DNA of 64,000 nucleotides from Proteus vulgaris (GCF_033708015.1 NZ_CP137920.1:620001-684000), one strand, 5' to 3'; positions 46,359 to 60,200 are shown, counted from the stretch's first letter. Notes: generated by a model from the sequence alone, not told the origin. Numbers and translations: made by a program.

Positions 46359-49169
46359 ATGAGTGACTATAAAAATACCCTGAACTTACCAGAAACAGGG
46401 TTCCCTATGCGCGGGGATTTAGCAAAGCGCGAGCCAGAGATGTTATCACGTTGGTACAAAGAAGGTTTGTATCAAGCAATTCGTCAGGCTAAAAGTGGTA
46501 AGAAAACATTTATTTTGCACGATGGCCCTCCATACGCCAACGGCAATATTCATATTGGTCACTCAGTAAACAAAATTCTCAAAGATATTATTATTAAATC
46601 CAAAGGGCTGTCAGGCTTTGATTCTCCGTACATTCCAGGATGGGATTGTCACGGATTACCTATCGAACTAAAAGTTGAACAAATCGTAGGTAAACCAGGA
46701 GAGAAAATATCTGCAGCACAATTCCGCGAGGAATGCCGTAAATATGCTTATGAGCAAATTGAAGCACAGAAAAAAGATTTTATTCGTTTAGGTGTTCTAG
46801 GAGATTGGGAAAAACCTTATCTTACAATGGACTATAAAACTGAAGCGAATACTATCCGTGCATTAGCGCGCATTATCGCAAATGGTCACCTGTTAAAAGG
46901 GGCTAAGCCTGTTCACTGGTGTACAGCATGTGGTTCATCATTGGCTGAAGCAGAAGTTGAATATTATGATAAAACTTCACCTTCGATTGATGTGCGTTTT
47001 ACCGCCGTTGATCCAAACGCAGTTGCTGCCAAATTCCATGCAGTAACAGATAAGCCTATTTCTTTGGTTATCTGGACAACAACGCCTTGGACATTACCTG
47101 CTAACCGCGCTATTGCATTAAATGCCGACTTTAATTATTCATTAGTCTCTTTTGGTGATGAATGCGTGATTTTAGCCGCTGATCTTGTTGAAAGCGTAAT
47201 GAAGCGTATTGGCGTAACGAGCTGGGGCGTTTTAGGTGAATGTAAAGGCGCTGATTTAGAGTTACTGCGCTTTAATCATCCATTTATGGGTTTTGATGTA
47301 CCTGCAATTTTAGGTGATCACGTTACTTTAGATGCGGGTACAGGTGCTGTTCATACTGCACCAGGTCACGGCCCTGATGACTTCGTTATTGGTCAAAAAT
47401 ACGGTTTAGAAGTTGCTAACCCTGTGGGTCCAAATGGTTGTTATTTAGCAGGTACTTATCCAACATTAGATGGCATTTTTGTTTTTAAAGCGAATGATGT
47501 GATCGTTGAACTGCTAAAAGAAAAAGGCGCTCTGTTACATCATGAAGTCTTACAGCATAGCTACCCTTGCTGTTGGAGACATAAAACACCTGTTATTTTC
47601 CGTGCCACACCACAATGGTTTATTGGTATGGATAAGAACGGATTACGTCAACAATCATTAAAAGAGATCAAAGGTGTTAAATGGATCCCTGATTGGGGTC
47701 AAGCACGTATTGAATCAATGGTTGAAAATCGCCCTGACTGGTGTATTTCTCGTCAACGCACTTGGGGTACGCCAATGTCTCTGTTTGTTCACAAAGAGAC
47801 TCAAGAGCCACATCCACGTACATTAGAATTGATGGAAGAAGTCGCTAAACGTGTTGAAGTGAGTGGCATTCAAGCATGGTGGGATTTAGATATCCGTGAA
47901 GTGCTGGGTGATGAAGCTGATGATTATATGAAAACGCCAGATACACTGGACGTTTGGTTTGATTCAGGATCAACACACTCAACAGTTGTTGATGCACGCC
48001 CTGAATTCCACGGTAATTCAGCAGATATGTACTTAGAAGGCTCTGACCAACATCGTGGTTGGTTTATGTCTTCACTGATGATCTCGACTGCAATCAAAGG
48101 TAAAGCGCCTTACCGTGAAGTATTAACACACGGTTTTACCGTAGATGGGCAAGGCCGTAAAATGTCTAAATCTATCGGTAACACAGTCAGTCCACAAGAT
48201 GTAATGGATAAATTGGGTGCTGATATCCTACGTTTATGGGTCGCATCAACAGATTACACAGGCGAAATTGCCGTATCTGATGAAATCTTAAAACGTGCGG
48301 CTGATACTTATCGTCGTATTCGTAATACAGCGCGTTTCTTCTTAGCGAACTTAAACGGGTTTGATCCTGCAAAACACCAAGTTAAGCCAGAAGAGATGGT
48401 GACACTTGATCGCTGGGCAGTCGGTCGTGCAAAAGCCGCACAAGCGGATATCCTAAAACACTATGAAAATTATGATTTCCATAATGTTATTCAGCGCCTA
48501 ATGCAATTCTGTTCAGTAGAAATGGGTTCTTTCTACTTAGATATCATTAAAGACAGACAGTACACCGCGAAAAGCGATAGCGTGGCTCGTCGTAGTTGCC
48601 AAACGGCGTTATTCCATATCAGTGAAGCCTTAGTTCGTTGGATGGCACCTGTTATGTCATTCACCGCTGATGAGATCTGGAATGAGTTGCCTGGTGAACG
48701 TGCAAAATATGTCTTAACGGAAGAATGGTATACCGATCTATTTGGCTTAGATGCATCAGAAACGTTAAATGATGACTATTGGGCTGAATTACTTGCCGTT
48801 CGTGGTGAAGTCAACAAAGTATTAGAGCAGGCTCGTACAGATAAACAGCTACGTGGATCTTTAGAAGCATCAGTCACTCTGTATGCTGATAAAGCGTTAG
48901 CAGATAAGTTAAATGCGTTAGGTAACGAACTGCGTTTTGTTTTATTAACTTCTCAAGCGAAAGTGGCAGATATTAATGAAGCACCAGAAACGGCATTAGC
49001 TTCTGATATGTCGGGTTTAAAAATTGTCCTTAACAAAGCCGATGGCGAAAAATGTCCTCGTTGCTGGCATTATGCGACAGATATCGGTCAAGTAGCGGAA
49101 CACGCTGAATTATGCGGACGCTGTGTTACTAACGTAGCCGGTAACGGTGAAGAACGTAAGTTTGCTTAA
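46359..49169 (+). CDS. ileS: Isoleucyl-tRNA synthetase
   Basis: The 936-residue class I synthetase has the HIGH motif at residues 65-68 (GNIHIGHS), the editing domain with [29 protein letters not shown], and the KMSKS loop at 601-605 ([11 protein letters not shown]). A C-terminal zinc-binding cysteine set (CPRCWHY, then LCGRC) is present. It charges tRNA-Ile and edits valine. It is the bacterial type-1 form (mupirocin-sensitive class), judged by the C-terminal zinc domain and overall length. Only three bases separate its stop from lspA. Confidence 0.97.
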   Translation: MSDYKNTLNLPETGFPMRGDLAKREPEMLSRWYKEGLYQAIRQAKSGKKTFILHDGPPYANGNIHIGHSVNKILKDIIIKSKGLSGFDSPYIPGWDCHGLPIELKVEQIVGKPGEKISAAQFREECRKYAYEQIEAQKKDFIRLGVLGDWEKPYLTMDYKTEANTIRALARIIANGHLLKGAKPVHWCTACGSSLAEAEVEYYDKTSPSIDVRFTAVDPNAVAAKFHAVTDKPISLVIWTTTPWTLPANRAIALNADFNYSLVSFGDECVILAADLVESVMKRIGVTSWGVLGECKGADLELLRFNHPFMGFDVPAILGDHVTLDAGTGAVHTAPGHGPDDFVIGQKYGLEVANPVGPNGCYLAGTYPTLDGIFVFKANDVIVELLKEKGALLHHEVLQHSYPCCWRHKTPVIFRATPQWFIGMDKNGLRQQSLKEIKGVKWIPDWGQARIESMVENRPDWCISRQRTWGTPMSLFVHKETQEPHPRTLELMEEVAKRVEVSGIQAWWDLDIREVLGDEADDYMKTPDTLDVWFDSGSTHSTVVDARPEFHGNSADMYLEGSDQHRGWFMSSLMISTAIKGKAPYREVLTHGFTVDGQGRKMSKSIGNTVSPQDVMDKLGADILRLWVASTDYTGEIAVSDEILKRAADTYRRIRNTARFFLANLNGFDPAKHQVKPEEMVTLDRWAVGRAKAAQADILKHYENYDFHNVIQRLMQFCSVEMGSFYLDIIKDRQYTAKSDSVARRSCQTALFHISEALVRWMAPVMSFTADEIWNELPGERAKYVLTEEWYTDLFGLDASETLNDDYWAELLAVRGEVNKVLEQARTDKQLRGSLEASVTLYADKALADKLNALGNELRFVLLTSQAKVADINEAPETALASDMSGLKIVLNKADGEKCPRCWHYATDIGQVAEHAELCGRCVTNVAGNGEERKFA

Positions 49170-49172
49170 TTA

Positions 49173-49688
49173 ATGAAGAAAACACTTTGCTCTACAGGTT
49201 TACGCTGGCTATGGCTAGCTGTCGCCGTAGTGGTGTTGGATTTAGGTACGAAACAGTATTTCATGCAGACATTTCGTCTGTATGAATCTGTTGCCGTGAT
49301 GCCTTTTTTCAATTTCACTTACGCGCATAACTATGGTGCTGCCTTTAGCTTTTTAGCAGATAAAGGGGGATGGCAACGTTGGTTTTTTGCACTGATTGCA
49401 TTGGCAATCTGTATTACCTTATTGGTAATGATGTATAAAAACAAAGCGAGTGCCAAACTAAGTAACGTTGCTTATGCGCTAATTATTGGCGGAGCATTGG
49501 GTAATCTCTCTGATCGTCTGATCCACGGGTTTGTCATCGATTTTCTTGATATTTATATTGGAGATTGGCATTGGCCTACCTTTAATATTGCTGATATGGG
49601 GATTTGTATCGGTGCTGGGCTTATTATTATTGAAAGTTTTTTCCCTGATAAAAATGTCAGTCCTCAAGATACAAAAAAGCAAAAGTAA
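49173..49688 (+). CDS. lspA: Lipoprotein signal peptidase II
   Basis: The 171-residue inner-membrane aspartyl protease has four membrane segments. The conserved motifs are [16 protein letters not shown], with Asp123, and [11 protein letters not shown], with Asp141, the catalytic pair by alignment with E. coli. [12 protein letters not shown] is the other conserved loop. It removes signal peptides from prolipoproteins after diacylglyceryl transfer; the M16 protease of this window would be a substrate. It is directly coupled to ileS. Confidence 0.95.
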   Translation: MKKTLCSTGLRWLWLAVAVVVLDLGTKQYFMQTFRLYESVAVMPFFNFTYAHNYGAAFSFLADKGGWQRWFFALIALAICITLLVMMYKNKASAKLSNVAYALIIGGALGNLSDRLIHGFVIDFLDIYIGDWHWPTFNIADMGICIGAGLIIIESFFPDKNVSPQDTKKQK

Positions 49689-49710
49689 TCAGACAAGAAG
49701 TTAACTAAAA

Positions 49711-49736
49711 TAACCCCTGCCTTATGGCGGGGGTTA
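49711..49736 (+). other. Hairpin between lspA and fkpB
   Basis: TAACCCCTGCC, loop TTAT, GGCGGGGGTTA (with one T-G pair) lies in the 69-bp lspA-fkpB gap. There is no T tract after it, so full termination is unlikely; it may set read-through or protect the upstream mRNA. Confidence 0.6.
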
Positions 49737-49757
49737 CGCTTAATAGAAGGTATTAGT

Positions 49758-50228
49758 ATGGTTATGCAGGTACTCAACGACAGCGCAGTGTTGCTGAATT
49801 TCACTTTAAAGTTAGCTGATGGTTCTGTTGCTGAATCTACACAAGCACATGGTAAACCCGCCCTTTTTCGTTTAGGTGATGACAGTTTATCGCCAGCTTT
49901 AGAAGCTGAATTATTGGGATTATCAATAGGGGATAAAAAAACCTTTACGCTTGCGGGTGAACATCTTTTTGGTAAATACAATCCTGACTTGATCCAATAC
50001 TTTATGCCTTCTGACTTTACAGAGTCTGGTGTGCCTGAGGCGGGTACTATCATGCTATTTACAGCGATGAATGGCAGCGAAATGCCAGGCATTGTAAGAA
50101 ATGTTACTGAAGACTCTGTCACCGTTGATTTTAACCATCCGTTAGCGTCAGAAGAAGTGACATTTGATATTGAAGTTGTCAGCATCAATCCTGAGGAGGA
50201 AACAACACATGCAAATATTGCTGGCTAA
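49758..50228 (+). CDS. fkpB: FKBP-type peptidyl-prolyl isomerase FkpB (SlpA type)
   Basis: The 156-residue cytoplasmic SlyD-like FKBP starts [22 protein letters not shown]. Sequence marks are [22 protein letters not shown], the inserted-flap region [18 protein letters not shown] and [20 protein letters not shown], the family end. It lacks the histidine-rich metal tail of SlyD. Members isomerise proline bonds and act as chaperones, some of them at ribosomes. Its end overlaps the start of ispH by 20 bp, so the two are translationally coupled as in E. coli. Confidence 0.93.
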   Translation: MVMQVLNDSAVLLNFTLKLADGSVAESTQAHGKPALFRLGDDSLSPALEAELLGLSIGDKKTFTLAGEHLFGKYNPDLIQYFMPSDFTESGVPEAGTIMLFTAMNGSEMPGIVRNVTEDSVTVDFNHPLASEEVTFDIEVVSINPEEETTHANIAG

Positions 50229-51162
50229 CCCACGAGGCTTTTGTGCGGGTGTTGACCGAGCTATCAGCATTGTTGATCGCGCTCTGGAAATCTATGGCGC
50301 ACCTATTTATGTTCGTCACGAAGTTGTTCATAACCGCTATGTCGTTAATGACTTACGTGAACGCGGCGCTATCTTCATTGAAGAAATTTCAGAAGTACCC
50401 GATAACGCAATTTTAATTTTCTCTGCTCATGGGGTGTCTCAAGCTATTCGTCAAGAAGCTCGTTCACGTAATTTAACAATGCTTTATGATGCAACGTGTC
50501 CATTAGTTACTAAAGTTCATATGGAAGTGGCAAGAGCGAGCCGTAAAGGCAAAGAAGCGATATTAATAGGTCATGCAGGACACCCAGAAGTTGAAGGCAC
50601 AATGGGGCAATACAATAACCCTGAAGGGGGAATGTATTTAGTTGAATCGCCAGCCGATGTGTGGAAATTAAAAGTGAAAGATGAAGACAATCTTTGCTTT
50701 ATGACCCAAACAACGCTTTCTGTTGATGATACATCAGAAGTGATTGACGCTTTAAATGCGCGTTTCCCCAAAATTATTGGACCTCGTAAAGATGATATCT
50801 GCTACGCAACAACCAATCGTCAAGAAGCCGCGAGAGAGCTTGCTGAAAAAGCGGATGTTGTCTTTGTTGTTGGCTCTAAGAACTCATCAAACTCTAATCG
50901 CTTAGCAGAGCTTGCTCAGCGTGCGGGTAAGCCTTCTTATCTTATCGATAGCTTTGAAGATATTGATGAGTCATGGGTCGCTAATGCAAATATTGTTGGC
51001 GTTACGGCTGGGGCTTCAGCACCAGATATTTTGGTTCAACAAGTATTAGAGCGTTTAAAAACCTTTGGTGCTGATGACGTGGTCGAATTATCAGGGCGTG
51101 AAGAAAATATTGTTTTTGAAGTGCCTAAAGAGCTTCGCCTCGATTATAAAGTTATCGAATAA
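50209..51162 (+). CDS. ispH: 4-hydroxy-3-methylbut-2-enyl diphosphate reductase IspH
   Basis: The 317-residue iron-sulphur enzyme starts at ATG 50209 after TGAGGAGG; the longer frame from 50164 lies in fkpB. The three cluster cysteines are in [22 protein letters not shown] and [13 protein letters not shown]; the conserved [10 protein letters not shown] and [10 protein letters not shown] are also present. It performs the last step of the MEP pathway, giving IPP and DMAPP. It is the last gene of the ribF operon and is followed by a terminator. Confidence 0.97.
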   Translation: MQILLANPRGFCAGVDRAISIVDRALEIYGAPIYVRHEVVHNRYVVNDLRERGAIFIEEISEVPDNAILIFSAHGVSQAIRQEARSRNLTMLYDATCPLVTKVHMEVARASRKGKEAILIGHAGHPEVEGTMGQYNNPEGGMYLVESPADVWKLKVKDEDNLCFMTQTTLSVDDTSEVIDALNARFPKIIGPRKDDICYATTNRQEAARELAEKADVVFVVGSKNSSNSNRLAELAQRAGKPSYLIDSFEDIDESWVANANIVGVTAGASAPDILVQQVLERLKTFGADDVVELSGREENIVFEVPKELRLDYKVIE

Positions 51163-51188
51163 TCTCACTTAAATGTGATAGTGAATTT

Positions 51189-51219
51189 AAAAAGCAGCGA
51201 GGATAACGCTGCTTTTTTT
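51189..51219 (+). terminator. Intrinsic terminator of the ribF-ispH operon
   Basis: AAAAAGCAGCG pairs with CGCTGCTTTTT across a 7-nt loop, with more T residues after it. Confidence 0.87.
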
Positions 51220-51371
51220 ATGGATAAAGTAAAGTTAAATGAATAACCATGCTGTTCATCTCTTTTACTGATAATGACCACCGTTTTGTGTGTTTTTCTT
51301 ATCTCTAACGTTAAATGCTGGCATCAAGTGGGTGACATAGCTACTCTGTAAACAATAAATAGAGATAATAA

Positions 51372-52217
<846 letters not shown>

Positions 52218-52240
52218 TTTATAATTATTTTAATTTATTG

Positions 52241-52280
52241 AAAACTCACGATTATTTTTGCAATTGTGAGTTTTTATTTT
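52241..52280 (+). terminator. Intrinsic terminator of dapB
   Basis: AAAACTCACGAT pairs with ATTGTGAGTTTT (one G-T pair), followed by T-rich sequence. Confidence 0.8.
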
Positions 52281-52511
52281 ATTTGTTTCTTTGTTTTATC
52301 TATTTTAATTATTTTTATTAATTATCTCTTTTTTTTATTCGTTTTTACCTATCTAAATACACAAAAACCTCACTTTATTCCTTCTTTCTTCTCTTTTTAA
52401 GTTATCTTGGTAAGCAAACGGTTAAATTTGTAAGATTGATTATGTAAATCGTTACTTGATTAATTAAATTGCTAATAAATGATATTTTTTAAATTAAAAA
52501 GGTGTTTTTTC

Positions 52512-52540
52512 TAGACATCTGCTCATTCGATCTTTAGAAT
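52512..52540 (+). promoter_or_regulatory. carAB promoter P1 (pyrimidine-type)
   Basis: -35 TAGACA (52512-52517), a 17-bp spacer and -10 TAGAAT (52535-52540), followed by GCGCCCAATTTGCCA. This resembles the remembered E. coli carAB P1 (CAGAATGCCGCC, then TTTGCCAGAAATT). In E. coli P1 is repressed by pyrimidines through PepA, PyrH and IHF; the same is inferred. Confidence 0.65.
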
Positions 52541-52550
52541 GCGCCCAATT

Positions 52551-52584
52551 TGCCAAAAATTTGCCCAATTTTATGTTTTTGGCA
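52551..52584. repeat. 9-bp inverted repeat between carAB promoters
   Basis: TGCCAAAAA (52551-52559) and TTTTTGGCA (52576-52584) are exact complements across 16 nt, placed between P1 and P2. It could form an early transcript hairpin or a protein site; no known operator matches. Confidence 0.5.
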
Positions 52585-52639
52585 TTGATTTAGAGGCTTA
52601 AATCTGAATTAATATGCACTAAATGTGATTTATTATTCT
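52585..52639 (+). promoter_or_regulatory. carAB promoter P2 with two ARG boxes
   Basis: TTGATT (52585-52590) and TAATAT (52610-52615) form P2. Two ArgR half-palindromic boxes, TGAATTAATATGCA (52605-52618) and TGATTTATTATTCT (52626-52639), start 21 bp apart, the normal ARG-box phasing, and closely follow the remembered E. coli arrangement. Arginine repression of P2 through ArgR is expected. Confidence 0.8.
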
Positions 52640-52651
52640 CTGGAGGGCGTT

Positions 52652-53815
52652 TTGATTAGAAAAGCTATATTGGTTCTAGAAGATGGGACCGAATTCCACG
52701 GCAAGTCGATTGGCGCAGAAGGCGCCGCCATCGGTGAAGTCGTTTTTAATACTTCAATGACCGGTTATCAAGAAATACTAACCGACCCTTCTTACTCCCA
52801 ACAAATTGTTACTCTTACTTATCCCCACATTGGCAACACCGGCGTTAATCGTTCAGATGAAGAATCAGAAACAATCCATGCTCAAGGCTTAATTATCCGT
52901 GACTTGCCATTAGTGATGAGCAACTATCGTGCTCAAGAAACGTTATCTGATTATCTTAAACGCCATAATATCGTTGCTATTGCGGATATTGATACACGTA
53001 AGTTAACGCGTTTGTTGAGAGAAAAAGGCGCACAAAACGGTTGTATCATCGCCGGCGAACATCCTGATACCCAACTTGCACTCGAAAAAGCCAAAGCCTT
53101 TCCCGGCTTAAAAGGGATGGATTTAGCCAAAACAGTCACTGCCAAACAGCCTTACCAGTGGATGCAAGGAAGTTGGACGCTAAAAAATGAATTACCCGAC
53201 GCTAAATTAGCGACTGAATTGCCATTGCATATTGTGGCGTATGATTTTGGTGTGAAACGTAATATTTTACGTATGCTGGTGGATAGAGGGTGCCAAGTCA
53301 CGGTTGTACCTGCTCAAACATCAGCTCAAGATGTTTTAGCCCTTTCTCCCGATGGTATTTTCCTTTCTAATGGCCCCGGGGATCCAGAGCCCTGTGATTA
53401 CGCCATTAACGCCATTCAAACCTTTTTAACCAGTGATATTCCAGTATTTGGTATTTGTTTAGGGCATCAACTATTAGCATTAGCGAGCGGCGCAAAAACC
53501 ATCAAAATGAAATTTGGTCACCATGGTGGCAATCATCCTGTTAAAGATTTAGATAAAAATACGGTGATGATCACAGCGCAAAACCATGGATTTGCCGTTG
53601 ATGAAACCTCTCTTCCTGCTAATTTACGTGTGACACATAAATCTCTGTTTGATGGTTCTTTACAAGGCATTCATCGCACAGATAAACCAGCATTCAGTTT
53701 CCAAGGTCATCCAGAAGCGAGTCCTGGACCGCATGATGCCGCACCTCTTTTTGATCACTTTATCGAGCTTATCGCGCAATATCGTCAAAACCTGCAATCA
53801 GTGACAACCAAATAA
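52652..53815 (+). CDS. carA: Carbamoyl-phosphate synthase small subunit
   Basis: The 387-residue protein begins at TTG 52652, giving [17 protein letters not shown], with GGAGGG seven bases before; E. coli carA also starts with UUG. The longer frame from 52625 would begin inside the second ARG box. The C-terminal class I glutamine amidotransferase domain has SNGPGDPEP, the catalytic cysteine in [13 protein letters not shown] and the His-Glu pair in [11 protein letters not shown]. It releases ammonia from glutamine and channels it to CarB. Carbamoyl phosphate feeds both arginine and pyrimidine synthesis, hence the two promoters. Confidence 0.97.
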   Translation: MIRKAILVLEDGTEFHGKSIGAEGAAIGEVVFNTSMTGYQEILTDPSYSQQIVTLTYPHIGNTGVNRSDEESETIHAQGLIIRDLPLVMSNYRAQETLSDYLKRHNIVAIADIDTRKLTRLLREKGAQNGCIIAGEHPDTQLALEKAKAFPGLKGMDLAKTVTAKQPYQWMQGSWTLKNELPDAKLATELPLHIVAYDFGVKRNILRMLVDRGCQVTVVPAQTSAQDVLALSPDGIFLSNGPGDPEPCDYAINAIQTFLTSDIPVFGICLGHQLLALASGAKTIKMKFGHHGGNHPVKDLDKNTVMITAQNHGFAVDETSLPANLRVTHKSLFDGSLQGIHRTDKPAFSFQGHPEASPGPHDAAPLFDHFIELIAQYRQNLQSVTTK

Positions 53816-53831
53816 ATCAGGAGCGAAAGAA

Positions 53832-56800
53832 ATGGCTAAAAGAACAGATATCAAAACAATCCTGATTTTAGGTGCAGGTCCGATTGTTATCGGGCAAGCG
53901 TGCGAATTTGACTATTCAGGCGCTCAAGCATGTAAAGCCCTACGTGAAGAGGGATATCGAGTTATTTTGGTAAATTCAAATCCTGCAACCATTATGACCG
54001 ATCCTGAAATGGCCGATGCAACGTATATCGAGCCTATTCACTGGCAAGTTGTGAGAAAAATTATTGAAAAAGAGCGTCCTGATGCTGTATTACCGACAAT
54101 GGGAGGACAAACAGCACTAAACTGTGCGTTAGAGTTAGAGCGCCAAGGTGTTTTAGCCGAGTTCGGTGTCACCATGATTGGTGCCACAGCTGATGCAATT
54201 GATAAAGCAGAAGATAGACAACGCTTTGATAAAGCGATGAAAAAAATCGGTTTAGATACAGCTCGTTCAGGTATAGCACATACGCTGGATGAAGCTTTTG
54301 CTGTTGCTGAACAAGTGGGTTTTCCTTGTATTATTCGTCCTTCATTCACGATGGGCGGAACCGGTGGTGGGATTGCTTATAATCGTGAAGAATTTGAAGA
54401 AATTTGTATTCGAGGTTTAGATTTATCACCAACCAATGAACTGTTAATTGATGAATCACTCATTGGCTGGAAAGAGTATGAGATGGAAGTGGTGCGCGAT
54501 AAAAACGATAACTGCATTATCGTTTGCTCCATTGAAAACTTTGATGCAATGGGAATTCATACGGGAGATTCCATTACTGTCGCGCCAGCACAAACACTTA
54601 CCGACAAAGAATATCAAATTATGCGTAATGCCTCGATGGCGGTATTACGTGAGATAGGTGTTGAAACGGGGGGATCTAACGTTCAGTTTGCTGTTGATCC
54701 TAAGACAGGACGCTTAATTGTTATTGAAATGAATCCTCGAGTTTCTCGTTCATCCGCGCTTGCCTCTAAAGCGACTGGCTTCCCAATTGCGAAGGTCGCT
54801 GCAAAATTAGCGGTAGGCTATACCCTTGATGAGCTGATGAACGACATTACGGGAGGGAGAACACCAGCCTCTTTCGAACCTTCTATTGATTATGTTGTGA
54901 CAAAAATTCCTCGTTTTAACTTTGAAAAATTTGCAGGGACAAATGACCGATTAACCACGCAAATGAAATCTGTTGGCGAAGTGATGGCAATAGGTAGAAC
55001 ACAACAAGAATCCTTACAAAAAGCGTTACGAGGTCTTGAAGTTGGGGCGACAGGATTCGATCCTAAAGTTGATTTAGATGACCCTGAAGCATTAACAAAA
55101 ATTCGTCGTGAACTAAAAGAAGCAGGCTCAGACCGAATTTGGTATATCGCGGATGCTTTCCGAGCAGGACTATCTGTTGATGGTGTCTTTAACCTCACTA
55201 ATATTGACCGCTGGTTCTTAGTTCAAATAGAAGAAATTGTTCGCCTTGAAGAAAAAGTCAGCGAAGTGGGTATAAAAGGGTTAAGTGCTGATTTCTTGCG
55301 TCACTTAAAACGTAAAGGTTTTGCTGATGCGCGTTTAGCTAAAGTACTTAACGTAAAAGAAGATGTTATTCGCCAATTGCGGGAGCAATATCAACTCCAT
55401 CCTGTTTATAAACGTGTTGATACTTGTGCGGCAGAATTTGCTACTGATACGGCTTATATGTACTCAACTTATGAAGATGAGTGCGAGGCAAATCCACATC
55501 AAGATAAACCGAAAGTCATGATCTTAGGTGGGGGACCAAACCGCATAGGCCAAGGGATTGAATTTGATTATTGCTGTGTACATGCAGCGCTTGCGTTACG
55601 TGAAGACGGCTACGAAACCATCATGGTGAACTGTAACCCTGAAACGGTTTCAACGGATTACGACACTTCTGACAGACTCTATTTTGAACCTGTTACATTA
55701 GAAGATGTGCTTGAAATTGCGCGTATCGAAAAACCGAAAGGGGTTATCGTGCAATATGGTGGACAAACACCATTAAAATTAGCCAGAGCGCTAGAAGCTG
55801 AAGGTGTACCAATCATCGGGACAGCGCCAGATGCTATTGATAAAGCCGAAGATCGTGAGCGTTTCCAAAAAGCGGTTGATAAATTAGGGCTTAAACAGCC
55901 TGAGAATGCCACTGTAACCGCGTTAGAAGAGGCGGTAGAAAAAGCACAATTGATTGGCTATCCGCTGGTCGTTCGTCCTTCTTATGTACTTGGTGGACGT
56001 GCAATGGAAATTGTTTATGACGAGGTTGATTTACGCCGCTATTTCCAAACTGCAGTGAGTGTGTCAAACGATGCCCCTGTCTTATTAGACCGTTTTCTTG
56101 ATGATGCGATTGAAGTCGATATTGATGCGATTTGTGACGGTACACAAGTTGTGATTGGTGGCATTATGGAGCATATAGAACAAGCGGGGGTTCACTCAGG
56201 TGACTCAGCTTGCTCATTGCCTGCTTATACTCTAAGCAAAGACATTCAGGATGTGATGCGTAAACAAGTCCGTGAACTTGCGTTTGAATTAGGTGTAAAA
56301 GGGTTGATGAATGCACAGTTCGCGGTAAAAGGTGATGATGTTTATCTTATTGAAGTCAATCCTCGAGCCGCTCGTACCGTACCTTTTGTGTCAAAAGCCA
56401 CGGGAGTGCCATTAGCCAAAGTCGCCGCGCGTGTCATGATGGGGCAAAGCCTTGATGCACAGGGGGTAACAAAAGAAGTTATTCCACCTTATTACGCTGT
56501 AAAAGAGGTCGTTTTACCTTTCAATAAGTTTGCCGGCGTGGATCCGATTTTAGGACCAGAAATGCGCTCAACAGGCGAAGTCATGGGCGTTGGCGCAACC
56601 TTTGCTCAAGCCTTTGCTAAAGCGATGTTAGGCAGCAGTTCTACCATGAAGAAAAAAGGTAGGGCACTTCTTTCTGTGCGTGAGGGTGATAAAAAGCGAG
56701 TTGTTGATTTAGCGACGAAATTACTAAAAAGTGGATTTGAATTAGATGCGACACATGGTACAGCCATTGTATTAGGTGAGGCGGGAATCAATCCACGTTT

Positions 56801-57053
56801 AGTGAACAAAGTACATGAAGGACGACCACATATTGAAGATAGAATTAAAAATGGCGAATATGACTATATTGTTAATACGACTTCTGGTCGTCAAGCCATT
56901 GAAGATTCTAAAATTATTCGTCGCAGTGCATTAAGATATAAAGTCCATTATGATACGACGTTAAATGGCGGATTTGCGACAACACTGTCATTAACGGCGG
57001 ATCCAACGGCAAGTGTTATTTCAGTTCAAGAAATGCATAAAAAGATAAAATAA
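53832..57053 (+). CDS. carB: Carbamoyl-phosphate synthase large subunit
   Basis: The 1073-residue protein consists of two homologous ATP-grasp halves. The first has [19 protein letters not shown] and [13 protein letters not shown]; the second has [17 protein letters not shown] and [14 protein letters not shown]. An oligomerisation domain lies between them, and a C-terminal MGS-like allosteric domain (from about residue 935) binds UMP, IMP and ornithine in E. coli. It makes carbamoyl phosphate from bicarbonate, ATP and the ammonia delivered by CarA. It is 16 bp after carA in one operon. Confidence 0.98.
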   Translation: MAKRTDIKTILILGAGPIVIGQACEFDYSGAQACKALREEGYRVILVNSNPATIMTDPEMADATYIEPIHWQVVRKIIEKERPDAVLPTMGGQTALNCALELERQGVLAEFGVTMIGATADAIDKAEDRQRFDKAMKKIGLDTARSGIAHTLDEAFAVAEQVGFPCIIRPSFTMGGTGGGIAYNREEFEEICIRGLDLSPTNELLIDESLIGWKEYEMEVVRDKNDNCIIVCSIENFDAMGIHTGDSITVAPAQTLTDKEYQIMRNASMAVLREIGVETGGSNVQFAVDPKTGRLIVIEMNPRVSRSSALASKATGFPIAKVAAKLAVGYTLDELMNDITGGRTPASFEPSIDYVVTKIPRFNFEKFAGTNDRLTTQMKSVGEVMAIGRTQQESLQKALRGLEVGATGFDPKVDLDDPEALTKIRRELKEAGSDRIWYIADAFRAGLSVDGVFNLTNIDRWFLVQIEEIVRLEEKVSEVGIKGLSADFLRHLKRKGFADARLAKVLNVKEDVIRQLREQYQLHPVYKRVDTCAAEFATDTAYMYSTYEDECEANPHQDKPKVMILGGGPNRIGQGIEFDYCCVHAALALREDGYETIMVNCNPETVSTDYDTSDRLYFEPVTLEDVLEIARIEKPKGVIVQYGGQTPLKLARALEAEGVPIIGTAPDAIDKAEDRERFQKAVDKLGLKQPENATVTALEEAVEKAQLIGYPLVVRPSYVLGGRAMEIVYDEVDLRRYFQTAVSVSNDAPVLLDRFLDDAIEVDIDAICDGTQVVIGGIMEHIEQAGVHSGDSACSLPAYTLSKDIQDVMRKQVRELAFELGVKGLMNAQFAVKGDDVYLIEVNPRAARTVPFVSKATGVPLAKVAARVMMGQSLDAQGVTKEVIPPYYAVKEVVLPFNKFAGVDPILGPEMRSTGEVMGVGATFAQAFAKAMLGSSSTMKKKGRALLSVREGDKKRVVDLATKLLKSGFELDATHGTAIVLGEAGINPRLVNKVHEGRPHIEDRIKNGEYDYIVNTTSGRQAIEDSKIIRRSALRYKVHYDTTLNGGFATTLSLTADPTASVISVQEMHKKIK

Positions 57054-57158
57054 AAATTAAGTTTATTTATTATCGTAATTAAGATCCTGCATATGAGAAA
57101 ACACATATTCGGGATCCTTTCTATTGCCATTCAGAAAAGATAATTTCTGGAAAAAACA

Positions 57159-57192
57159 AAAGCCACATTATTATTAATAATAATGTGGCTTT
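57159..57192. terminator. Bidirectional intrinsic terminator
   Basis: A perfect 34-bp palindrome: AAAGCCACATTATTATT followed directly by its complement. It lies between the convergent carB and adhesin genes; the T tract is short on the carB side. Confidence 0.75.
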
Positions 57193-57205
57193 AAATTTAA
57201 TCTAT

Positions 57206-60200
57206 TTAGTATTTGTAGATGCCGTTACCGCCATTCCATTTAAATGTATCAGTCATTTCTGTTTTATTTCCATGTACTTCTATGATTAGTTTAAATACAC
57301 CATCGCCTGAGTCTGGTTCCCAACATTCTTTATCAACGGCATCATCTAATGTTTTTGTCTCAAATGCATGCATCACTCCCGAGCCTTTCTGCAAGGTAAA
57401 AGAAGATGGATAAACTATACTTTGATTAATGACTCCTTGCGTATAACTCGATGGATTTAATGTTATATTATTTATTTCCGCAGTTAACTTGATTGGATAA
57501 AGCAATTTGTCAGGCTCACCCTTAAATTGTATTTCAGGTATGGCGATGAAGTTTATAGACCTTATTTCCATACCGGTTCGGCAATATGTAGCTGAGGTAC
57601 CATCATCTGTATGTATAAATTTAGAATGGAATTGAATTGCCATTAAACTTCTAGCTGTTGCTACGGAAATAGATTTAACTGCAATATTATATTCTTTAGT
57701 ATAAGGCGTATTATTGAAATCATATGTGCTCACTTTTAATTTCAAATTTTGTGGCTTATTAATATATTCTTCAGGTAGAACGAATAAAGCTGGAGTAGAT
57801 ATATTGTTTTTAGGCTGATAATCTTGTCTTTCAAGTAATTGAATTAACTTATTGTCTTTATCATACAGTGCAAAGTTAATAGCGAAAGGTGTTTCCGGTG
57901 AACTCCAATTAACAGTAAATTGATTATCCGTGGTGTAAATAGGTTCCCAAGATAAATCGCTTGAATTTGAAGCAATAGCATTGTGACCACCAGACTGAAA
58001 TGTGATTGAATCAATATTCACATGAGGCGTAGGTTTTACTCTAACAGAATAACTATTCTCATAATTATGATAATAATCATCATCTTTAATTGATAATGTG
58101 AGTGTGGCATTTCCCAACTTTAAGTGAGTGATCTTACCTTCTGGAGTCACTTCTACAATATCTGGATCACTACTACTCCAAATGGCATGAACTGTAGTCG
58201 GTATTTCGGGCGTTGGTTTTTGAGCAGTCACTATGCCAGTTGATAATGCATCAACAATTATTATCTCTGTTGAATTTTTAAAACGATAATTGATTGTTCC
58301 TTTATCTTGTGTGTAATTAATGACTGTACTTGATGATTTAAATTGCTCCGTTGATTCAGATAATACGGTAATAGCGGTATCACCTGGCTTTATTGGTGTA
58401 ATTTTTCCTTGATCATCGATGGCTATTATCGTTTTTTTGTAATTGATAAATTGTTTAGGTGGTGGGTTGTTTACTGCATCTTTATTGTTATATAAAAGCA
58501 CCACTTGTTGTGGAATATTATCATCCCAAATGGAATGTAATTGAGTTTCCTTCGCCATTAATCCAATATCTGCTTTTTCAATAACTAAAGGATAACTCGT
58601 TTGAGCGGGTTGATATTGATCATTACCAGATGTTTGGAGTGTGATAATGACAGTGCCTGCTTTTTTCATCGAAATACTACCGTTAGTCGTATTAATAGAG
58701 GCTATAGTTGGATCGGAACTAGACCACATCACGTTAATATTATTCGGCAATCCCGTATAGCCTAATGCACTGATAGGCGCTGAAGCGTAGGTCTCTTGCT
58801 GAATTTTTTTGTCAAAAATAATATCAGGTTTCGGGATAGTCACTTTAATGGTTAATGGTTTTGCAATGGTTAATCCTTCCGCTTCAGCGGTTAAGATAAT
58901 ATCTGTTTTAATATGGGAAGTAAGATTGGTTTGATATTTACCATTTCCTAATGAATTTAGTGGGTTATCACTAAAATTAGGTTTACCACTGGTTGTTTTT
59001 ATCGAAACTTTTTTACCATCAATAGTATTACCGTATTTATCCATTAAATTTACAGTGAGTAGGGCGCTATCTTTATCATCTCCTCCTATTGATTGACGGT
59101 TACTGTCAAAAGTTGATTTATTGGCATCAATATTCGTTGGATTTACAGTGACATCTTGAATCGGCTTATGATTATTTAAATCAAGATAAGCGCTCATCTT
59201 CAATATACCAGCAACCTTGCTGGTGACTTTTGTTTTTGCAATACCTTTAGCATCTGTATAGGTACTAAAGTTATAATCATCGGCTAAACCTTGTAATTTC
59301 CATGACACAATAATGTGAGGCAATATATTGTCATTAGCATCCACAATGGTTGCTTGATAGTTAACACCCTTATCTCCAGCAATCATGCTTGTTCTATCGA
59401 CGTCAACAGATTTTACTCGCCAAGTTGTTGCATCAGCACGAAGTTGTAAGGTTTTTTGTTTTTTGAAATCCACACCATTCACTTTAACACTTAATTGTGC
59501 CGTACCTGATTTAGTCCCCGTTGCTTCAATTTCATAATGACCCGGAGAGACTTGTTTGGCTGGACTAAAGTGAATAGTTGGGTTATTAGAGATCCCTTCA
59601 ACTTGCTGATCTGGCAGAATATTACCGCCTTTATCTTTAATTGCTAAAGTAAGCAATGCTGTATCTGTGCCATTGGCGATGATTGTTTCGGGTATTAAGT
59701 TGATTTCTGAACTGTTTTCATCAACATCATCCGCCACAAAATTGACATCGGGAGCCGAATAACTACCTGAAATTAATACGGCATTCACTTTAGCAATACC
59801 CGCTGGATTACGTGTTAACTCAACGTTGGCAATCCCTTTATTGTCTGTAAATGTCAGCGGTTTAGCCAGTAAGCTATCTTTATCCGTTATCCATGTTACA
59901 TCCACGCCACTGTTAACGGGGTTATCATGTTTATCGCTGATATAAGCGCTATAACTGATAGTATCGCCTGCATGAGGATGTGAATTACTTATCACAAACC
60001 TGTCAACTTTGGCTGTCTGGTTATTAGGCAGAACAGTTAATGTCGCTGTTTGTGTGAGCGTGACTGAATTAACTTTAGCACTAATGGTTGTTTGACCGGC
60101 TTTTAATGCACTCACTTGAGCTTGATAAACCCCAGTTGAGATTTCATTAAATGCAGTTGTGGTTGCGGTTAAATCAGTACCGTAGCTAACGCTGATTTTT

